A stretch of DNA of 64,000 nt from Arabiibacter massiliensis (lineage in GTDB: Bacteria > Actinomycetota > Coriobacteriia > Coriobacteriales > Eggerthellaceae). Position numbers and translations under genes: made by a program. Below the pieces are notes generated by a model, which was not told the DNA's origin, made no database searches, and was given only the letters and a program-made list of their open reading frames with translations. Below, piece by piece: positions 34,198 to 43,255 of the stretch (position 1 is the first letter of the stretch; every line of letters starts with the position of its first letter). The stretch lies in contig NZ_LT827021.1 of the NCBI RefSeq assembly GCF_900169505.1, positions 1,984,001 through 2,048,000 on the forward strand, given 5' to 3'.

Positions 34198-35655
34198 TCA
34201 GCGGGCGTCCTCCAGCTTGCGCATGAGCTCGGCGCGGTTGTGGACGTCGCATTTCTCGTAGATGTGCCGCACGTGCGTCTTCACCGTGGCGGGCGAGATG
34301 ACGAACCGCTCCTGGATGTACTTCGAGCCGTGGCCCGTCACCCACAGCGCGAACACCTCCTTCTCGCGCGGCGACAGCTGGTAGAGCGCCGCCAGCGCGT
34401 CGATGCGCGCGGCCAAGTCCGCCTCGTCGGGCACCAGCTCCTTGCTCGGCAGCGCGTCCGCAGCAGGCCTCGAGCCCGCCAGCCGCTTGAGCTCCGAGGG
34501 CGTGGGGCTCTCGAACGCGAACGTGGTGTCGCGGTCGGCGAACGTGAAGCCCGCCGAAATCACCAGCACGAACACCGCCACGACAGCAAACAGCACCAGA
34601 TCGCCGATCAGCGCGAACGCCGTCAGCTCGCCCGCTACGATGCCCACGTGCACCGCCAGGCGCCCCATGGCGAACACGAGCACTGCCGAAAAATGCGTCG
34701 TGCGCGCGATCTCCACCAGCAGCGCCCATGTGAGCACTTCGAACAGCACGGAGCTGAGCGTTGCCATGAAGAACACCATGGTGGCATTGTCGTGTCCCAC
34801 CACTGCGATCAGCACGAACGCGAGCGCCCACACCGACATGGCGATGCGGTAGAGCACGCCCAGGTTGAGGCTCGAGCGCGACACGAACGCGCCGTACACG
34901 AAGAAGATGAGCGCCGCCAGCGCGATGGTTCCCGCCATGAGCGCCGGATTGGAGAACACGTCGGGCGCGATGTCGCCGAAGTACACGCGTAGGCCGCCGA
35001 ACGCGAACAGCGCTGCGATCAGGCCCGCGAGCACCCGCCACGACAGCGCCGTGCGCACGAGCTCGCGTATCTCCGTCCGCGCCGGCTCGCCGCCAGCGTC
35101 CGGCCGGCGCTCGGCCCGCCAGCCGCGTAGGCTCGCAGCCGCCGTCGCAGCTGCTGCCAACGGGAAAAGCGACACGGCAATCGACGCCGAAGCCGCCCCC
35201 AGCAACGACACCGCACCGTACAACAGCGCCGCGCCGAAAAACGTCATAGAAGTGAACAGCACCGCACGGCGCGCGTCGAGGTCGCCGTACGTCACGCCCC
35301 ATGCCAGCACGATCGGCGTGCAGGCGAACCCCGTGACCACCGCGCCCGCCCCCATCGCCTCGACCGATCCTGCGAATAAAGGAGACGCGTACAGAAACGT
35401 TGCCGCCGCGCCCGCCGCGCCGCACGCCAGCAGCACCGCTCGCACCCGACCGGCCGACCATCCGGCCACGGCCCGCCATCCCAGCGCGCATGCCGCGAAC
35501 ATCACCATGGCCGACGCGGACGACGCCATATGCACGAGCGAGATGGCCCGCCCGCTGCCGCCGACGATGTCAAGGGAGTTGAACGACAGGAACACCCAGG
35601 CCCAGTAGAAGCTCAGGCCGGCATAGCGCAGCGTGAACTCGCGAATCGTCTGCAC
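34198..35655 (-). CDS. Membrane-anchored LuxR-family regulator (12-helix N-terminus)
   Basis: This 485-residue protein has an N-terminal region with about twelve hydrophobic helices, resembling an MFS-like sensor. A short linker follows, then a LuxR-type helix-turn-helix at the C-terminus (about residues 420-480: LSPREKEVFALWVTGHGSKYIQ, then ISPATVKTHVRHIYEKCDVHNR). This layout is typical of Eggerthellaceae regulators that sense a ligand at the membrane and control an adjacent reductase. GTG 35655 is chosen because GAGGGGAGG lies about 8 nt upstream and the first helix follows. It is divergent from a Tat flavoprotein gene, its likely target, with 231 bp between holding paired candidate operators. 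Confidence 0.88.
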   Translation of the reverse strand: MQTIREFTLRYAGLSFYWAWVFLSFNSLDIVGGSGRAISLVHMASSASAMVMFAACALGWRAVAGWSAGRVRAVLLACGAAGAAATFLYASPLFAGSVEAMGAGAVVTGFACTPIVLAWGVTYGDLDARRAVLFTSMTFFGAALLYGAVSLLGAASASIAVSLFPLAAAATAAASLRGWRAERRPDAGGEPARTEIRELVRTALSWRVLAGLIAALFAFGGLRVYFGDIAPDVFSNPALMAGTIALAALIFFVYGAFVSRSSLNLGVLYRIAMSVWALAFVLIAVVGHDNATMVFFMATLSSVLFEVLTWALLVEIARTTHFSAVLVFAMGRLAVHVGIVAGELTAFALIGDLVLFAVVAVFVLVISAGFTFADRDTTFAFESPTPSELKRLAGSRPAADALPSKELVPDEADLAARIDALAALYQLSPREKEVFALWVTGHGSKYIQERFVISPATVKTHVRHIYEKCDVHNRAELMRKLEDAR

Positions 35656-35743
35656 CGCGCCCGCCTCCCCTCGATCTTCATCTCCGAAACCGCCTCCGCC
35701 ATTGTACCGGACTTTTCCGCCGTCCGCGCGAGCCGCGCCCGAC

Positions 35744-35799
35744 ATCAACCCTTTGGGTCGATATCGCCTCGACCCCCGCGCAATCAACCCTTTGGGACG
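35744..35799. promoter_or_regulatory. Direct repeats ATCAACCCTTTGGG in the LuxR/reductase intergenic region
   Basis: ATCAACCCTTTGGGTCG (35744-35760) and ATCAACCCTTTGGGACG (35783-35799) are identical at 16 of 17 positions, 39 bp apart. Between them GGGTCGA/TCGACCC forms a 7-bp inverted repeat. The location between a membrane LuxR gene and its divergent reductase makes them good candidates for its binding sites. Confidence 0.6.
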
Positions 35800-35886
35800 G
35801 CGGCAAAATACGCCGCGCGCCGTAAGGTTTCCCCAGCGCCGACCGAGGGACGGCGCAGAACCGCACAACAACGTAGGGAGGATGAC

Positions 35887-37665
35887 ATGACTGCATCACC
35901 GAACCATCGAGGGCTTTCCCGCCGCGCGTTTCTGGGCTTGGGCGCCACCGCCGCCGTGGCCGCAGGAGCGGCCGGCCTGGCCGGGTGCGCCCCGCAGGCG
36001 AACGGCGACACCGCCGCCAAGGGCGCGACGAGCGCCACCGCAACCGACGCGACGGCCGCCGCAGGCGCCCCGAGCTTCCTGACCGCCCCCGAGCCCATCG
36101 CCGAAGGCGACATCGCCGAGACCATCGAGGCCGACATCGTCATCGTGGGCGCGGGCCTGTCCGGCATCAGCGCCGCGCGCGCCGCGGTGGAGAACGGCGC
36201 CACCAACATCGTCGTCGTGGAGAAGGCCAAAACCTGGCAGTACCGCTCCAACCAGGTAGGCTGCATCGGCGGCAAGATCCAGGAGGACCTGGGCATCCGC
36301 ATCGACAAGAACGAAGTGGTGGGCCAGATCATGAAGGAGTGCGGCTACCGCCCCAACCAGCGCATCCTCAACCTCTGGGCCGACAACTCCGGCGAGGCGT
36401 TCGACTGGTACCTGGCCGCGAGCGAGGGCCAGTACGTCGTCGAGGCCGAGGCCGACCCCTACGACGGCAAAACCATGAGCGTGCGCAAGATGCACTGGCC
36501 GCACCCCACCGAGGCCAACGTGGCCGAGGACTTCTACCCCATCTTCGACGATTGCCAGATCTGCCTGCCCGACAACGGCCCCTACATCGAGAACATGGTG
36601 AAGATCTGCGAGGACGCCGGCGTGCAGTTCCTGTACTCCACCTTCGCCCGCCAGCTGGTGCGCCCGAACAACTCCGGTCGCGTGGAGGGCGTCATCGTCG
36701 AAGACGTTGACGGCGCCTTCAAGAAGATCACCGCGAGCAAGGCCGTGCTGCTGGCCACGGGCGACTATGCCTCCAACGCCGAGATGATGAGCTACTACGT
36801 GCCGTGGTCCGACCGCTTCATGAGCATCTTCCCCAATACCGACGCCAAGGGCGAGAAGACGAACACGGGCGACGGCCAGCAGATGGGCATGTGGATCGGC
36901 GCGAAGATGGAGGACGGCCCGCACGCCCCCATGACGCACCACCTGGGCGGCCCGCTCGGCATGGACGCGTTCCTGCTGGTGGACATCAACGGCGAGCGCT
37001 TCATGAACGAGGACGTGGGAGGCCAGCCGTTCCAAAACCAGCTGTCGCGCCTGCCGCAGAAGACGGCCTGGCAGATCTTCGACGCCCGCTGGAAGGACCA
37101 GCTCAAGTACATGGACACCGGCCACGGCAACGTGAACTGGTACGTCGAGTCGGGCGCGGACGTGCCCAACGGCTCCTACGGAAAGAACGCCTTCATCTCG
37201 GAGGAGGACAACGAGGACGGCAACACGCCCGGCTTCACAAGCTACTTCGAGGGCGACAAGGCCGTCGGCGTCACGGCAAACTCCATCGCTGAGCTGGCCA
37301 AGCTCATGAAGGTCGACGAAGCCGCGCTCACCGCCACCATCGAGCGCTACAACCAGCTGGCCGCCGCCGGCAATGACGAGGACTTCGGCAAGCGCGCCGA
37401 CCGCCTGTTCCCCATCGAGGAGGGCCCGTTCTACGCCTATCCGCTCACCGACACGGTGATCCTCGTGAACATGGGCGGCCTGCAGACCGACGCGGGCTTC
37501 AATGTGATGGACACCGAGGACGCGCCCATCGAGGGCCTCTACGCCGTGGGCAACGCTCAGGGCGGCCGCTTCCTCGTGGACTACCCGCTGCCCGCTCCCG
37601 GCATCAGCCACGGCATGGCGCTCACGCACGGCATGCTGGTCGGCCGTCTGCTGGCCACGCTGTAA
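35887..37665 (+). CDS. Tat-exported FAD-dependent reductase (fumarate/urocanate reductase-like flavoprotein)
   Basis: This 592-residue protein has a twin-arginine signal (SRRAFLGLGATAAVAAGAAG) ending in a lipobox-like LAGC, so it is probably a Tat-exported lipoprotein. The FAD-binding fold starts at about residue 88 with ADIVIVGAGLSGISAARAA. A FAD_binding_2-type substrate domain follows (LGGPLGMDAFLLVDINGERF), and the terminal FAD segment is YAVGNAQGGRF. No FMN-binding domain is present, so electrons must come from a separate cytochrome or membrane partner. These enzymes reduce C=C bonds of organic acids or plant and drug compounds during anaerobic respiration; the substrate is not predictable here. 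GGGAGG precedes the ATG. It is divergent from a membrane LuxR gene. Confidence 0.88.
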   Translation: MTASPNHRGLSRRAFLGLGATAAVAAGAAGLAGCAPQANGDTAAKGATSATATDATAAAGAPSFLTAPEPIAEGDIAETIEADIVIVGAGLSGISAARAAVENGATNIVVVEKAKTWQYRSNQVGCIGGKIQEDLGIRIDKNEVVGQIMKECGYRPNQRILNLWADNSGEAFDWYLAASEGQYVVEAEADPYDGKTMSVRKMHWPHPTEANVAEDFYPIFDDCQICLPDNGPYIENMVKICEDAGVQFLYSTFARQLVRPNNSGRVEGVIVEDVDGAFKKITASKAVLLATGDYASNAEMMSYYVPWSDRFMSIFPNTDAKGEKTNTGDGQQMGMWIGAKMEDGPHAPMTHHLGGPLGMDAFLLVDINGERFMNEDVGGQPFQNQLSRLPQKTAWQIFDARWKDQLKYMDTGHGNVNWYVESGADVPNGSYGKNAFISEEDNEDGNTPGFTSYFEGDKAVGVTANSIAELAKLMKVDEAALTATIERYNQLAAAGNDEDFGKRADRLFPIEEGPFYAYPLTDTVILVNMGGLQTDAGFNVMDTEDAPIEGLYAVGNAQGGRFLVDYPLPAPGISHGMALTHGMLVGRLLATL

Positions 37666-37782
37666 ACCCGGCCCGGCACCTCGCCCCTCCTCCTTGTCGA
37701 AGGCCCCGCCTCCCCGGGGCCTTCGACGTCTCGATGGCAAGCTGCGCGATTCCGCCAGCAGGCTGCGCACTCCTGATACAAT

Positions 37783-38160
37783 GTGGCACATTACCGCAAC
37801 TTCGGAGCCATCCGAAACGTGGAAACGCTGGAATACGTGCGCATGGCTCCGCTGTTCGACTCAGGCAACAGCCTGTGGTGCAGGACGAGCTCGCTCTCAA
37901 GCCCCATCGACTACGAGTACCGTGCCAAGCCGTTCTTCTATGGGACGAATCCCGCCCGGTCAGCGCGCAGGCAGCTTGAATGCTGCGAGGACATCGGCTG
38001 GCTTGACAGCGCCGCACTCGACGGATTCGCCGAAGAGGCCACGGATATTCTCGCCCTCAACGAGAACCTCACCGAAAAGCGCATCCTCGCCATTCGGAAG
38101 GGCCTCGAGCGCACTGTCCGGGGCGTGGTCGCGTTCGCCGAGCAGCGCTCTGCGGGCTGA
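37783..38160 (+). pseudogene. HipA-like kinase remnant (C-terminal part only)
   Basis: The 125 codons encode HYRNFGAIRN, matching the catalytic loop (D-x-H-x-x-N-F-G) of HipA/CtkA-type kinases. MAPLFDSGNSLW (the D-x-G-like metal loop region) and a helical tail follow. The N-terminal kinase lobe is missing: an in-frame TGA lies three codons before the first possible GTG, and no upstream frame continues the domain. It is therefore a truncated, probably inactive relic of a toxin-type kinase gene. It sits between the reductase and the GGDEF-EAL gene on the opposite strand. Confidence 0.65.
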
Positions 38161-38166
38161 AGCGCC

Positions 38167-39951
38167 CTACTCCCCGAACAGCAGGCGCTCGAATTCGTCC
38201 ACGGGCACGGGGCGCGAGAAGACGTAGCCTTGCAGCAGGTCGCAGCGCATGTCGGCGAGGCGCTGGGCCTGCACCGCGTCCTCCACGCCCTCGGCCACCG
38301 TCTCGAGTTCCAGCTTCTTGGCCAGATCGACCACCGACTCCACCACGTCCCACCCGCGCTTGTCCGCCACGCCCTCCTGCGAGAAGAAGGCCCGGTCCAG
38401 CTTGAGGGTGTCCACGTCCAGGTCCTTCAGCACGTTGAGCGAGGAGTAGCCGCTGCCGAAGTCGTCGAGCGAGCAGCGGTAGCCGTGGGCGTGCATGGCG
38501 TCGATGACACCCGCGAACGTCTCCGGGTCCTCGAACACGAGCGTCTCGGTGAGCTCGAACTCCAAGAGCTCGGTCGGCACGCCGTAGCGCTCGCGGATGC
38601 GCTCGTAAGGCGCGAGGAAATCCGTCTCGCGCAGATGCACGCGCGACAGGTTCACCGAGATGGGTACGGGCTGGCGCCCCTCATCGATCCATGCCGCCAG
38701 CAGGGCGCACGCCTGCTCGAACATGCACAGGTCCACCTCCACGATGAACCCGTTGCGCTCGAAGAACGGCACGAACTCGTCGGGCGGCACGAGGCCCCGC
38801 TCCGGGTCGATCCAGCGCACGAGCGCCTCGGCCCCGGCGATGGCCCCGTCGGAGAGGCGCTGCTTGGGCTGCAAGTAGGCCACGAACTCGCCGCGCTCGA
38901 GCGCGGTGCGCATGCGGTTCTCGACGTCCTGCTCGCGCAGCAGGTTCTGCCGGTCCACGTCGCTGTAGAAGGCGCAGGTGTAATGGCGGGTGTCGCCCGC
39001 TTCCTTGGCGGAGTTGCGCGCCACGTTCGCACGGTCGCGCACGATGGTGAGCGAGAGCCCCTTGTCCTCCACCAGGTACACGCCCACCGTGAACGACAGA
39101 TAGTAGGGCCGCTCCACGCCGCGGTTGAAGCTGTTCGCATCCTGCACCATGTCGTCGATGCGCGCGAGCAGCGTCTCGGGCTCGTCGGCGCGCACAAGCA
39201 GGCTGAACGCGTCGGCCGCGATGCGCGCGACGCACTCGCCCTCCTCCAGGCGCGCGCTCAGGCAGTCGTGCACGTAGCGCAGCACGCGGTCGCCGCATTC
39301 CGTGCCGTTTATCTCATTGAGCAGCTTGAACTTCTTCAAATCCAGCGACACGAACGCGTAGTGCCCCGCCGGCGCGGCATCTATGACCTTGCGCGCTGCC
39401 AGGTCGAAGCGCGTCTGGTTGAAGCCGCCGGTGACGGGATCGACGAACGCCACCCGCTCCAGCTCGGAATTCGCCTGCTCGAGCTGGCGCTTCTGGTCAC
39501 CGAGCGTCTCCTGGGCCTCGATGAAGTCCGTGACGTCGGTCATGGTGGTGTAGGCCAGCTGGTAGCCCTCGTCGTATTCGTCGATGAACGTGGCGGCGAA
39601 CTTCACCCACAGCTTCCGCCCGCCCTTCACGAACATGCGGGTCATGCACTCGTAGTTGCTGCGCCCCTGCGCGAGCGCCTCGGCCACGTGCTGGGACAGG
39701 ATGCGGAAGTCCTCGGGATCCTCCTCGAAGTACGTGCGCGGCGAGTTGCGGAACAGCCGCTCGTACTCGGCTTTAGGATAGCCGATGAACTCGTAGTAGT
39801 GCGCGTTGGCCCACACCAGCGTGAAGTCCTCGTCCAGGCGGTGCTTGCTCACGCTCACGCCGAGCATGTCCATGAGCAGGTTGTACTCCCGCAGCGCCCG
39901 CTCGGCGTCGCCGCCGGCCTGCGCGCTCAGATCCTCGTCGGCCGCCCTCAT
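38167..39951 (-). CDS. PAS-GGDEF(degenerate)-EAL protein, second of a tandem pair
   Basis: This is a 594-residue cytosolic protein. A PAS sensor at about residues 25-150 includes FTLVWANAHYYEFIGYPKAEYE. The GGDEF-like domain at about 170-330 has RIAADAFSLLV where GGDEF should be, so it cannot make c-di-GMP. The EAL domain at about 345-590 keeps its catalytic set: AEALVRW (EAL), SVNLSRV, FELTETLV, LDDFGSGYSSL, LKLDRAFF, VAEGVED and LLQGYVFSRP. Net c-di-GMP phosphodiesterase activity is likely, with the dead GGDEF perhaps acting as a GTP sensor. Its ATG overlaps the stop of the related upstream gene (ATGA). The pair arose by tandem duplication and shares long identical stretches in the EAL domain. 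Confidence 0.9.
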   Translation of the reverse strand: MRAADEDLSAQAGGDAERALREYNLLMDMLGVSVSKHRLDEDFTLVWANAHYYEFIGYPKAEYERLFRNSPRTYFEEDPEDFRILSQHVAEALAQGRSNYECMTRMFVKGGRKLWVKFAATFIDEYDEGYQLAYTTMTDVTDFIEAQETLGDQKRQLEQANSELERVAFVDPVTGGFNQTRFDLAARKVIDAAPAGHYAFVSLDLKKFKLLNEINGTECGDRVLRYVHDCLSARLEEGECVARIAADAFSLLVRADEPETLLARIDDMVQDANSFNRGVERPYYLSFTVGVYLVEDKGLSLTIVRDRANVARNSAKEAGDTRHYTCAFYSDVDRQNLLREQDVENRMRTALERGEFVAYLQPKQRLSDGAIAGAEALVRWIDPERGLVPPDEFVPFFERNGFIVEVDLCMFEQACALLAAWIDEGRQPVPISVNLSRVHLRETDFLAPYERIRERYGVPTELLEFELTETLVFEDPETFAGVIDAMHAHGYRCSLDDFGSGYSSLNVLKDLDVDTLKLDRAFFSQEGVADKRGWDVVESVVDLAKKLELETVAEGVEDAVQAQRLADMRCDLLQGYVFSRPVPVDEFERLLFGE

Positions 39952-41795
39952 TTCCCGAACAGCAGTTTCTCGAACTCGTCCACCGGCACGGGACGCGAGA
40001 ATACGTAGCCCTGCAGCAGATCGCACGCCATGGTGCGCAGCCGCGCCGCCTGGCCGGGGCGCTCGACGCCCTCCGCCACCGTTTGCAGCTCCAGCTTCTT
40101 GGCCAGCTCGACCACCGATTCCACCACGTCCCATTCGCGGTCGCTCGCCTCGTCGCCCGCCGAGAAGAACGCCTTGTCCAGCTTCATGGTGTCAACGTCC
40201 ACGTCCTTCAGCACGTTGAGCGACGAGTACCCGCTGCCGAAGTCGTCGAGCGAGCAGCGGTAGCCGCGCGCGTGCAGGGCGTCGATGACGCCCATGAACA
40301 TCTCGGGGTCGCCGAACACGAGCGTCTCGGTGAGCTCGAACTCCAAAAGGGCCGCCGGCACGCCGTAACGCTCGCGGATGCGCTCGTAGGGAGCCAGGAA
40401 GTCCGGCTCGCGCAGATGCACCCGCGACATGTTCACCGAGATAGGCACCGGCTCGCGCCCCTCGTCTATCCACGAGGCCAGAAGGCCGCACACCTGCTCG
40501 AACACGCACAGGTCCACCTCCACGATGAACCCGTTGCGCTCGAAGAACGGCACGAACTCGTCCGGCGGCACGAGGCCCCGCTCCGGGTCGATCCAGCGCA
40601 CAAGCGCCTCCGCGCCCGCGATGGCCCCGTCGGAGAGGCGCTGCTTGGGCTGGAGGTACGCCACGAACTCGCCCTTGTCCAGCGCAGTGCGCATGCGGTT
40701 CTCGATGTCCTGCTCGCGCAGCAGGTTCTGCCGGTCCATATCGCTGTAGAACACGCAGCTGAAATGGCGCGCCGAGGCGGCCTCCTTGCCGGAGCTGCGC
40801 GCGACGTTCGCACGGTCGCGCACGATGGTCATGGGCAGGCGCGGGTCGTCGATGGGGTACACGCCCACCGTGAACGACAGGAAGTAGGGACGCTCCACGC
40901 CGCGGTTGAAGCTGTTCACGTCCTGCACCATGTCGTCGATGCGCGCCAGCAGCGCCTCGTCGCTGTCGTGGCGCAAAAGCAGGTTGAACTCGTCGGCGTT
41001 GATGCGCGACACCCATTCGCCCTCTTCCAGGTGCCGCTGCAGCACGTCGTGGATGTAGCGCAGCACGCGGTCGCCCGCCTTCGTGCCGTTGATGTCGTTG
41101 AGCAGCTTGAACTTCTTCAGGTCGAGCGCCACCAGCGCGTACGTGCCGGGAAGCGCCGCGTCCAGCGCCTCGCGCGCCTTCAGCTCGAAGCCCTTCACCG
41201 GGGTGCCGTCGATGGCCTTGCGCGCCGCGAGGTCGAACCGCGTCTGGTTGAATCCGTCGGTGACCGGATCCACGAAGGCCAGCCGCTCGAGCTCGGCGTT
41301 GGCCCCCTGGAGGGCCTGCTTCTGCTCCTGCAGCTCCATCTGCGCCTCCACCAGCTCCGTCACATCGGTCATGGTGGTGTAGGAGATCTGGCAGCCGTCC
41401 ACGTACTCGTCGATGAACGTGGCGGTGTACTTCACCCACTTGCGCGCGCCGCCCTTCACGCTCATGCCGCCGATGCATTCGTAGCCGCCCGCGCCCGACT
41501 CGATGGCGTCCACCACGTGCTTGGCCAGGACGGCCAGATCGTCCGGGTGGTCGGCGAAGTACAGGTCGGGCCGGTTGTGGAACGTGGCCTCGTACTCGTC
41601 CTTGTCGTAGCCGATGAACTCGTAGTAATACTTGTTGGCCCACACCAGCGTGAAGTGCTCGTCCAGCTTGTGCTTGCTCACGCTGAGGTGCAGCATGTCC
41701 GCCAGCAGGCGGTACTCCTCGTCGGAAGCCGTGGCGGGCGGATGCGCGCCGGTCAGGTTCTCGCCGCCCGGAAGCGGCTCGTTGCTCGATGCCAT
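39948..41795 (-). CDS. PAS-GGDEF(degenerate)-EAL protein, first of a tandem pair
   Basis: This 615-residue paralogue of the downstream gene has a PAS domain (FTLVWANKYYYEFIGYDKDEYE, about residues 45-66). Its GGDEF-like domain carries RINADEFNLLL, again lacking the glycine pair needed for cyclase activity. The EAL domain is complete (AEALVRW, SVNMSRV, FELTETLV, LDDFGSGYSSL, MKLDKAFF, VAEGVER, LLQGYVFSRP). Relative to its twin it has a short insertion before the GGDEF-like domain (GTPVKGFELKAREALDAA). It is expected to hydrolyse c-di-GMP in response to a PAS signal. It is cotranscribed and translationally coupled with its twin through a 4-bp overlap. Confidence 0.9.
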   Translation of the reverse strand: MASSNEPLPGGENLTGAHPPATASDEEYRLLADMLHLSVSKHKLDEHFTLVWANKYYYEFIGYDKDEYEATFHNRPDLYFADHPDDLAVLAKHVVDAIESGAGGYECIGGMSVKGGARKWVKYTATFIDEYVDGCQISYTTMTDVTELVEAQMELQEQKQALQGANAELERLAFVDPVTDGFNQTRFDLAARKAIDGTPVKGFELKAREALDAALPGTYALVALDLKKFKLLNDINGTKAGDRVLRYIHDVLQRHLEEGEWVSRINADEFNLLLRHDSDEALLARIDDMVQDVNSFNRGVERPYFLSFTVGVYPIDDPRLPMTIVRDRANVARSSGKEAASARHFSCVFYSDMDRQNLLREQDIENRMRTALDKGEFVAYLQPKQRLSDGAIAGAEALVRWIDPERGLVPPDEFVPFFERNGFIVEVDLCVFEQVCGLLASWIDEGREPVPISVNMSRVHLREPDFLAPYERIRERYGVPAALLEFELTETLVFGDPEMFMGVIDALHARGYRCSLDDFGSGYSSLNVLKDVDVDTMKLDKAFFSAGDEASDREWDVVESVVELAKKLELQTVAEGVERPGQAARLRTMACDLLQGYVFSRPVPVDEFEKLLFGK

Positions 41796-41920
41796 GCTCT
41801 CCCTCCGTCACACGCAAGCGGGCCGAAGCTGTCGCGCGGCTTTCGCCCGCAGTCCGTCTTGACCGTATTGTACGGCATTTCACCTGCGATAACCAGTCGA
41901 TGAAGAGCACCAAGCAGGCA

Positions 41921-42364
41921 TCAGTCCTGCTTGACCACCAGCACGTCGCAGCGCATGTTGCGGATGAGGAACGTGGACACGCTGCCCACGAACGCGTACT
42001 TGATGTTGGAGAGGCCGCGCTCGCCGCACACGATGAGGTCGGGCTCCACCGGCTCGATGAGCTGATGCTCGAGCGTGTCGTTGATGCGGCCGGCGCGCAC
42101 CACGAGCTCCACCGACGGGATGGCGTCGTTGCCGCGCGCCGCGTCCAGAAGCCCGGCCAGCTCGCCCTCGATGCGCTTCTTGCCCTCCGCGCACAGCGCC
42201 TCGAAGTCCACGCCGGACGCCTCGTAGGGAACCGAGTCGATCACGTGCCCGAACACGAGCGCGGCATGGTTGTCGGCCGCAAGCGCGATCGCCCGCTCGG
42301 CCACCGCCTCCTGCGTCGAGGCACCGTCGAGTGCCGCGAAGATCTTGGTGTATTCCTGCGCCAT
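41921..42364 (-). CDS. Universal stress protein (UspA family)
   Basis: This 147-residue single-domain protein starts with KIFAALDGASTQEAVAERA and ends with the nucleotide-binding type loop GERGLSNIKYAFVGSVSTFLIRN followed by CDVLVVKQD. The G-2x-G-9x-G(S/T) pattern of ATP-binding UspA proteins is only partly matched (GERG...GSVS). The likely role is stress or energy-state signalling in the cytosol. It lies 72 bp downstream of the TauE/SafE carrier gene on the same strand and may be cotranscribed with it, a common pairing. Confidence 0.9.
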   Translation of the reverse strand: MAQEYTKIFAALDGASTQEAVAERAIALAADNHAALVFGHVIDSVPYEASGVDFEALCAEGKKRIEGELAGLLDAARGNDAIPSVELVVRAGRINDTLEHQLIEPVEPDLIVCGERGLSNIKYAFVGSVSTFLIRNMRCDVLVVKQD

Positions 42365-42436
42365 AAAAGCTCCTTCCGTCGGCCCCGTCAGGCGGGCTTT
42401 CCGCTATTGTACCGCACCTGCCTCCCGGCGCAGCCC

Positions 42437-43150
42437 TCAGCTTGTCACCAGCAGCAGCACGCCGATGCACAGGATGAGCACGTAGGTGAGCTTGAGGAAC
42501 TTCTCCTGGCTGATGCGCTTCTGCAGCTTGCTGCCCAGAAACGTGGCGATCACCGCGAGCGGGATGCAGAAGACGATGATCTGCACGACGTCGCCCGTGA
42601 AGTGCCCCTGCTGGAACGCCACCGCCGCGTAGATGAAGTTGAGCACCGTCCACGTGGCCGAAAGCGTGATGCGGAACTGCTGGCGGTCGCGCAGCTTCTG
42701 CACCGCGTAGATCACGAGCAGCGCGCCGCCCGACACGAACATGCCCTGGATGAGCCCCGCCAGCGCGAGCACGATCCAGAGCACCCACTCGGGCAGGAAC
42801 TTCGTCTGGGGGCGGATGAGGTTCTTCGCGCCGATGACCACGATCACCGCGCCGTACACCTTCAGCAGCACGTGCAGCGGCATGAGCGTGTCCAGCCAGA
42901 TGCCCACGAACATGAATACCACCATGACGGCGAGGATCTTGCCCAGCTCGCGCCAGTTCACGCTCTTGATGTTGAGCACCGTGAGCAGCCCGCACGCGAA
43001 GAACCCCATCGCGTTGAGCACCGACACGGTGGACTCCAGCCCGAGCAGCATTGTGCCCACCGGCATGGCGAAGATGTTGCCCGCGAAGCCCGTGATGGCC
43101 TGCACGGTATAGGCGAAGAAGAACGCCGCAAGAAACAGGACCTTTTCCAT
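42437..43150 (-). CDS. Sulfite exporter TauE/SafE-family carrier
   Basis: This 237-residue membrane protein has about seven helices in two related halves. The family signature is visible in the N-terminal TGFAGNIFAMPVG segment and in the second half at AGLIQGMFVSGGALLVIY. Members export sulfite, sulfonates or other small organic anions. It is divergent from the MFS gene at 43256 with a 105-bp gap, and upstream of a universal stress gene on its own strand. The substrate is not determinable. Confidence 0.88.
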   Translation of the reverse strand: MEKVLFLAAFFFAYTVQAITGFAGNIFAMPVGTMLLGLESTVSVLNAMGFFACGLLTVLNIKSVNWRELGKILAVMVVFMFVGIWLDTLMPLHVLLKVYGAVIVVIGAKNLIRPQTKFLPEWVLWIVLALAGLIQGMFVSGGALLVIYAVQKLRDRQQFRITLSATWTVLNFIYAAVAFQQGHFTGDVVQIIVFCIPLAVIATFLGSKLQKRISQEKFLKLTYVLILCIGVLLLVTS

Positions 43151-43255
43151 GGGCCTCCTTCGTCTGTTGGGGTGGCTTGCTCGATAGCGAATTGGTGTGC
43201 GTGCTTTCGTATACTAGCACAGGGCGAACGCGATCAGGAAAGGGGACCGGGCGAC

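Noticed and set aside
37694..38227. Alternative frame overlapping the HipA remnant
   Set aside because: A serine/arginine-rich shifted reading; the HipA-like motifs are only in the 37783 frame.
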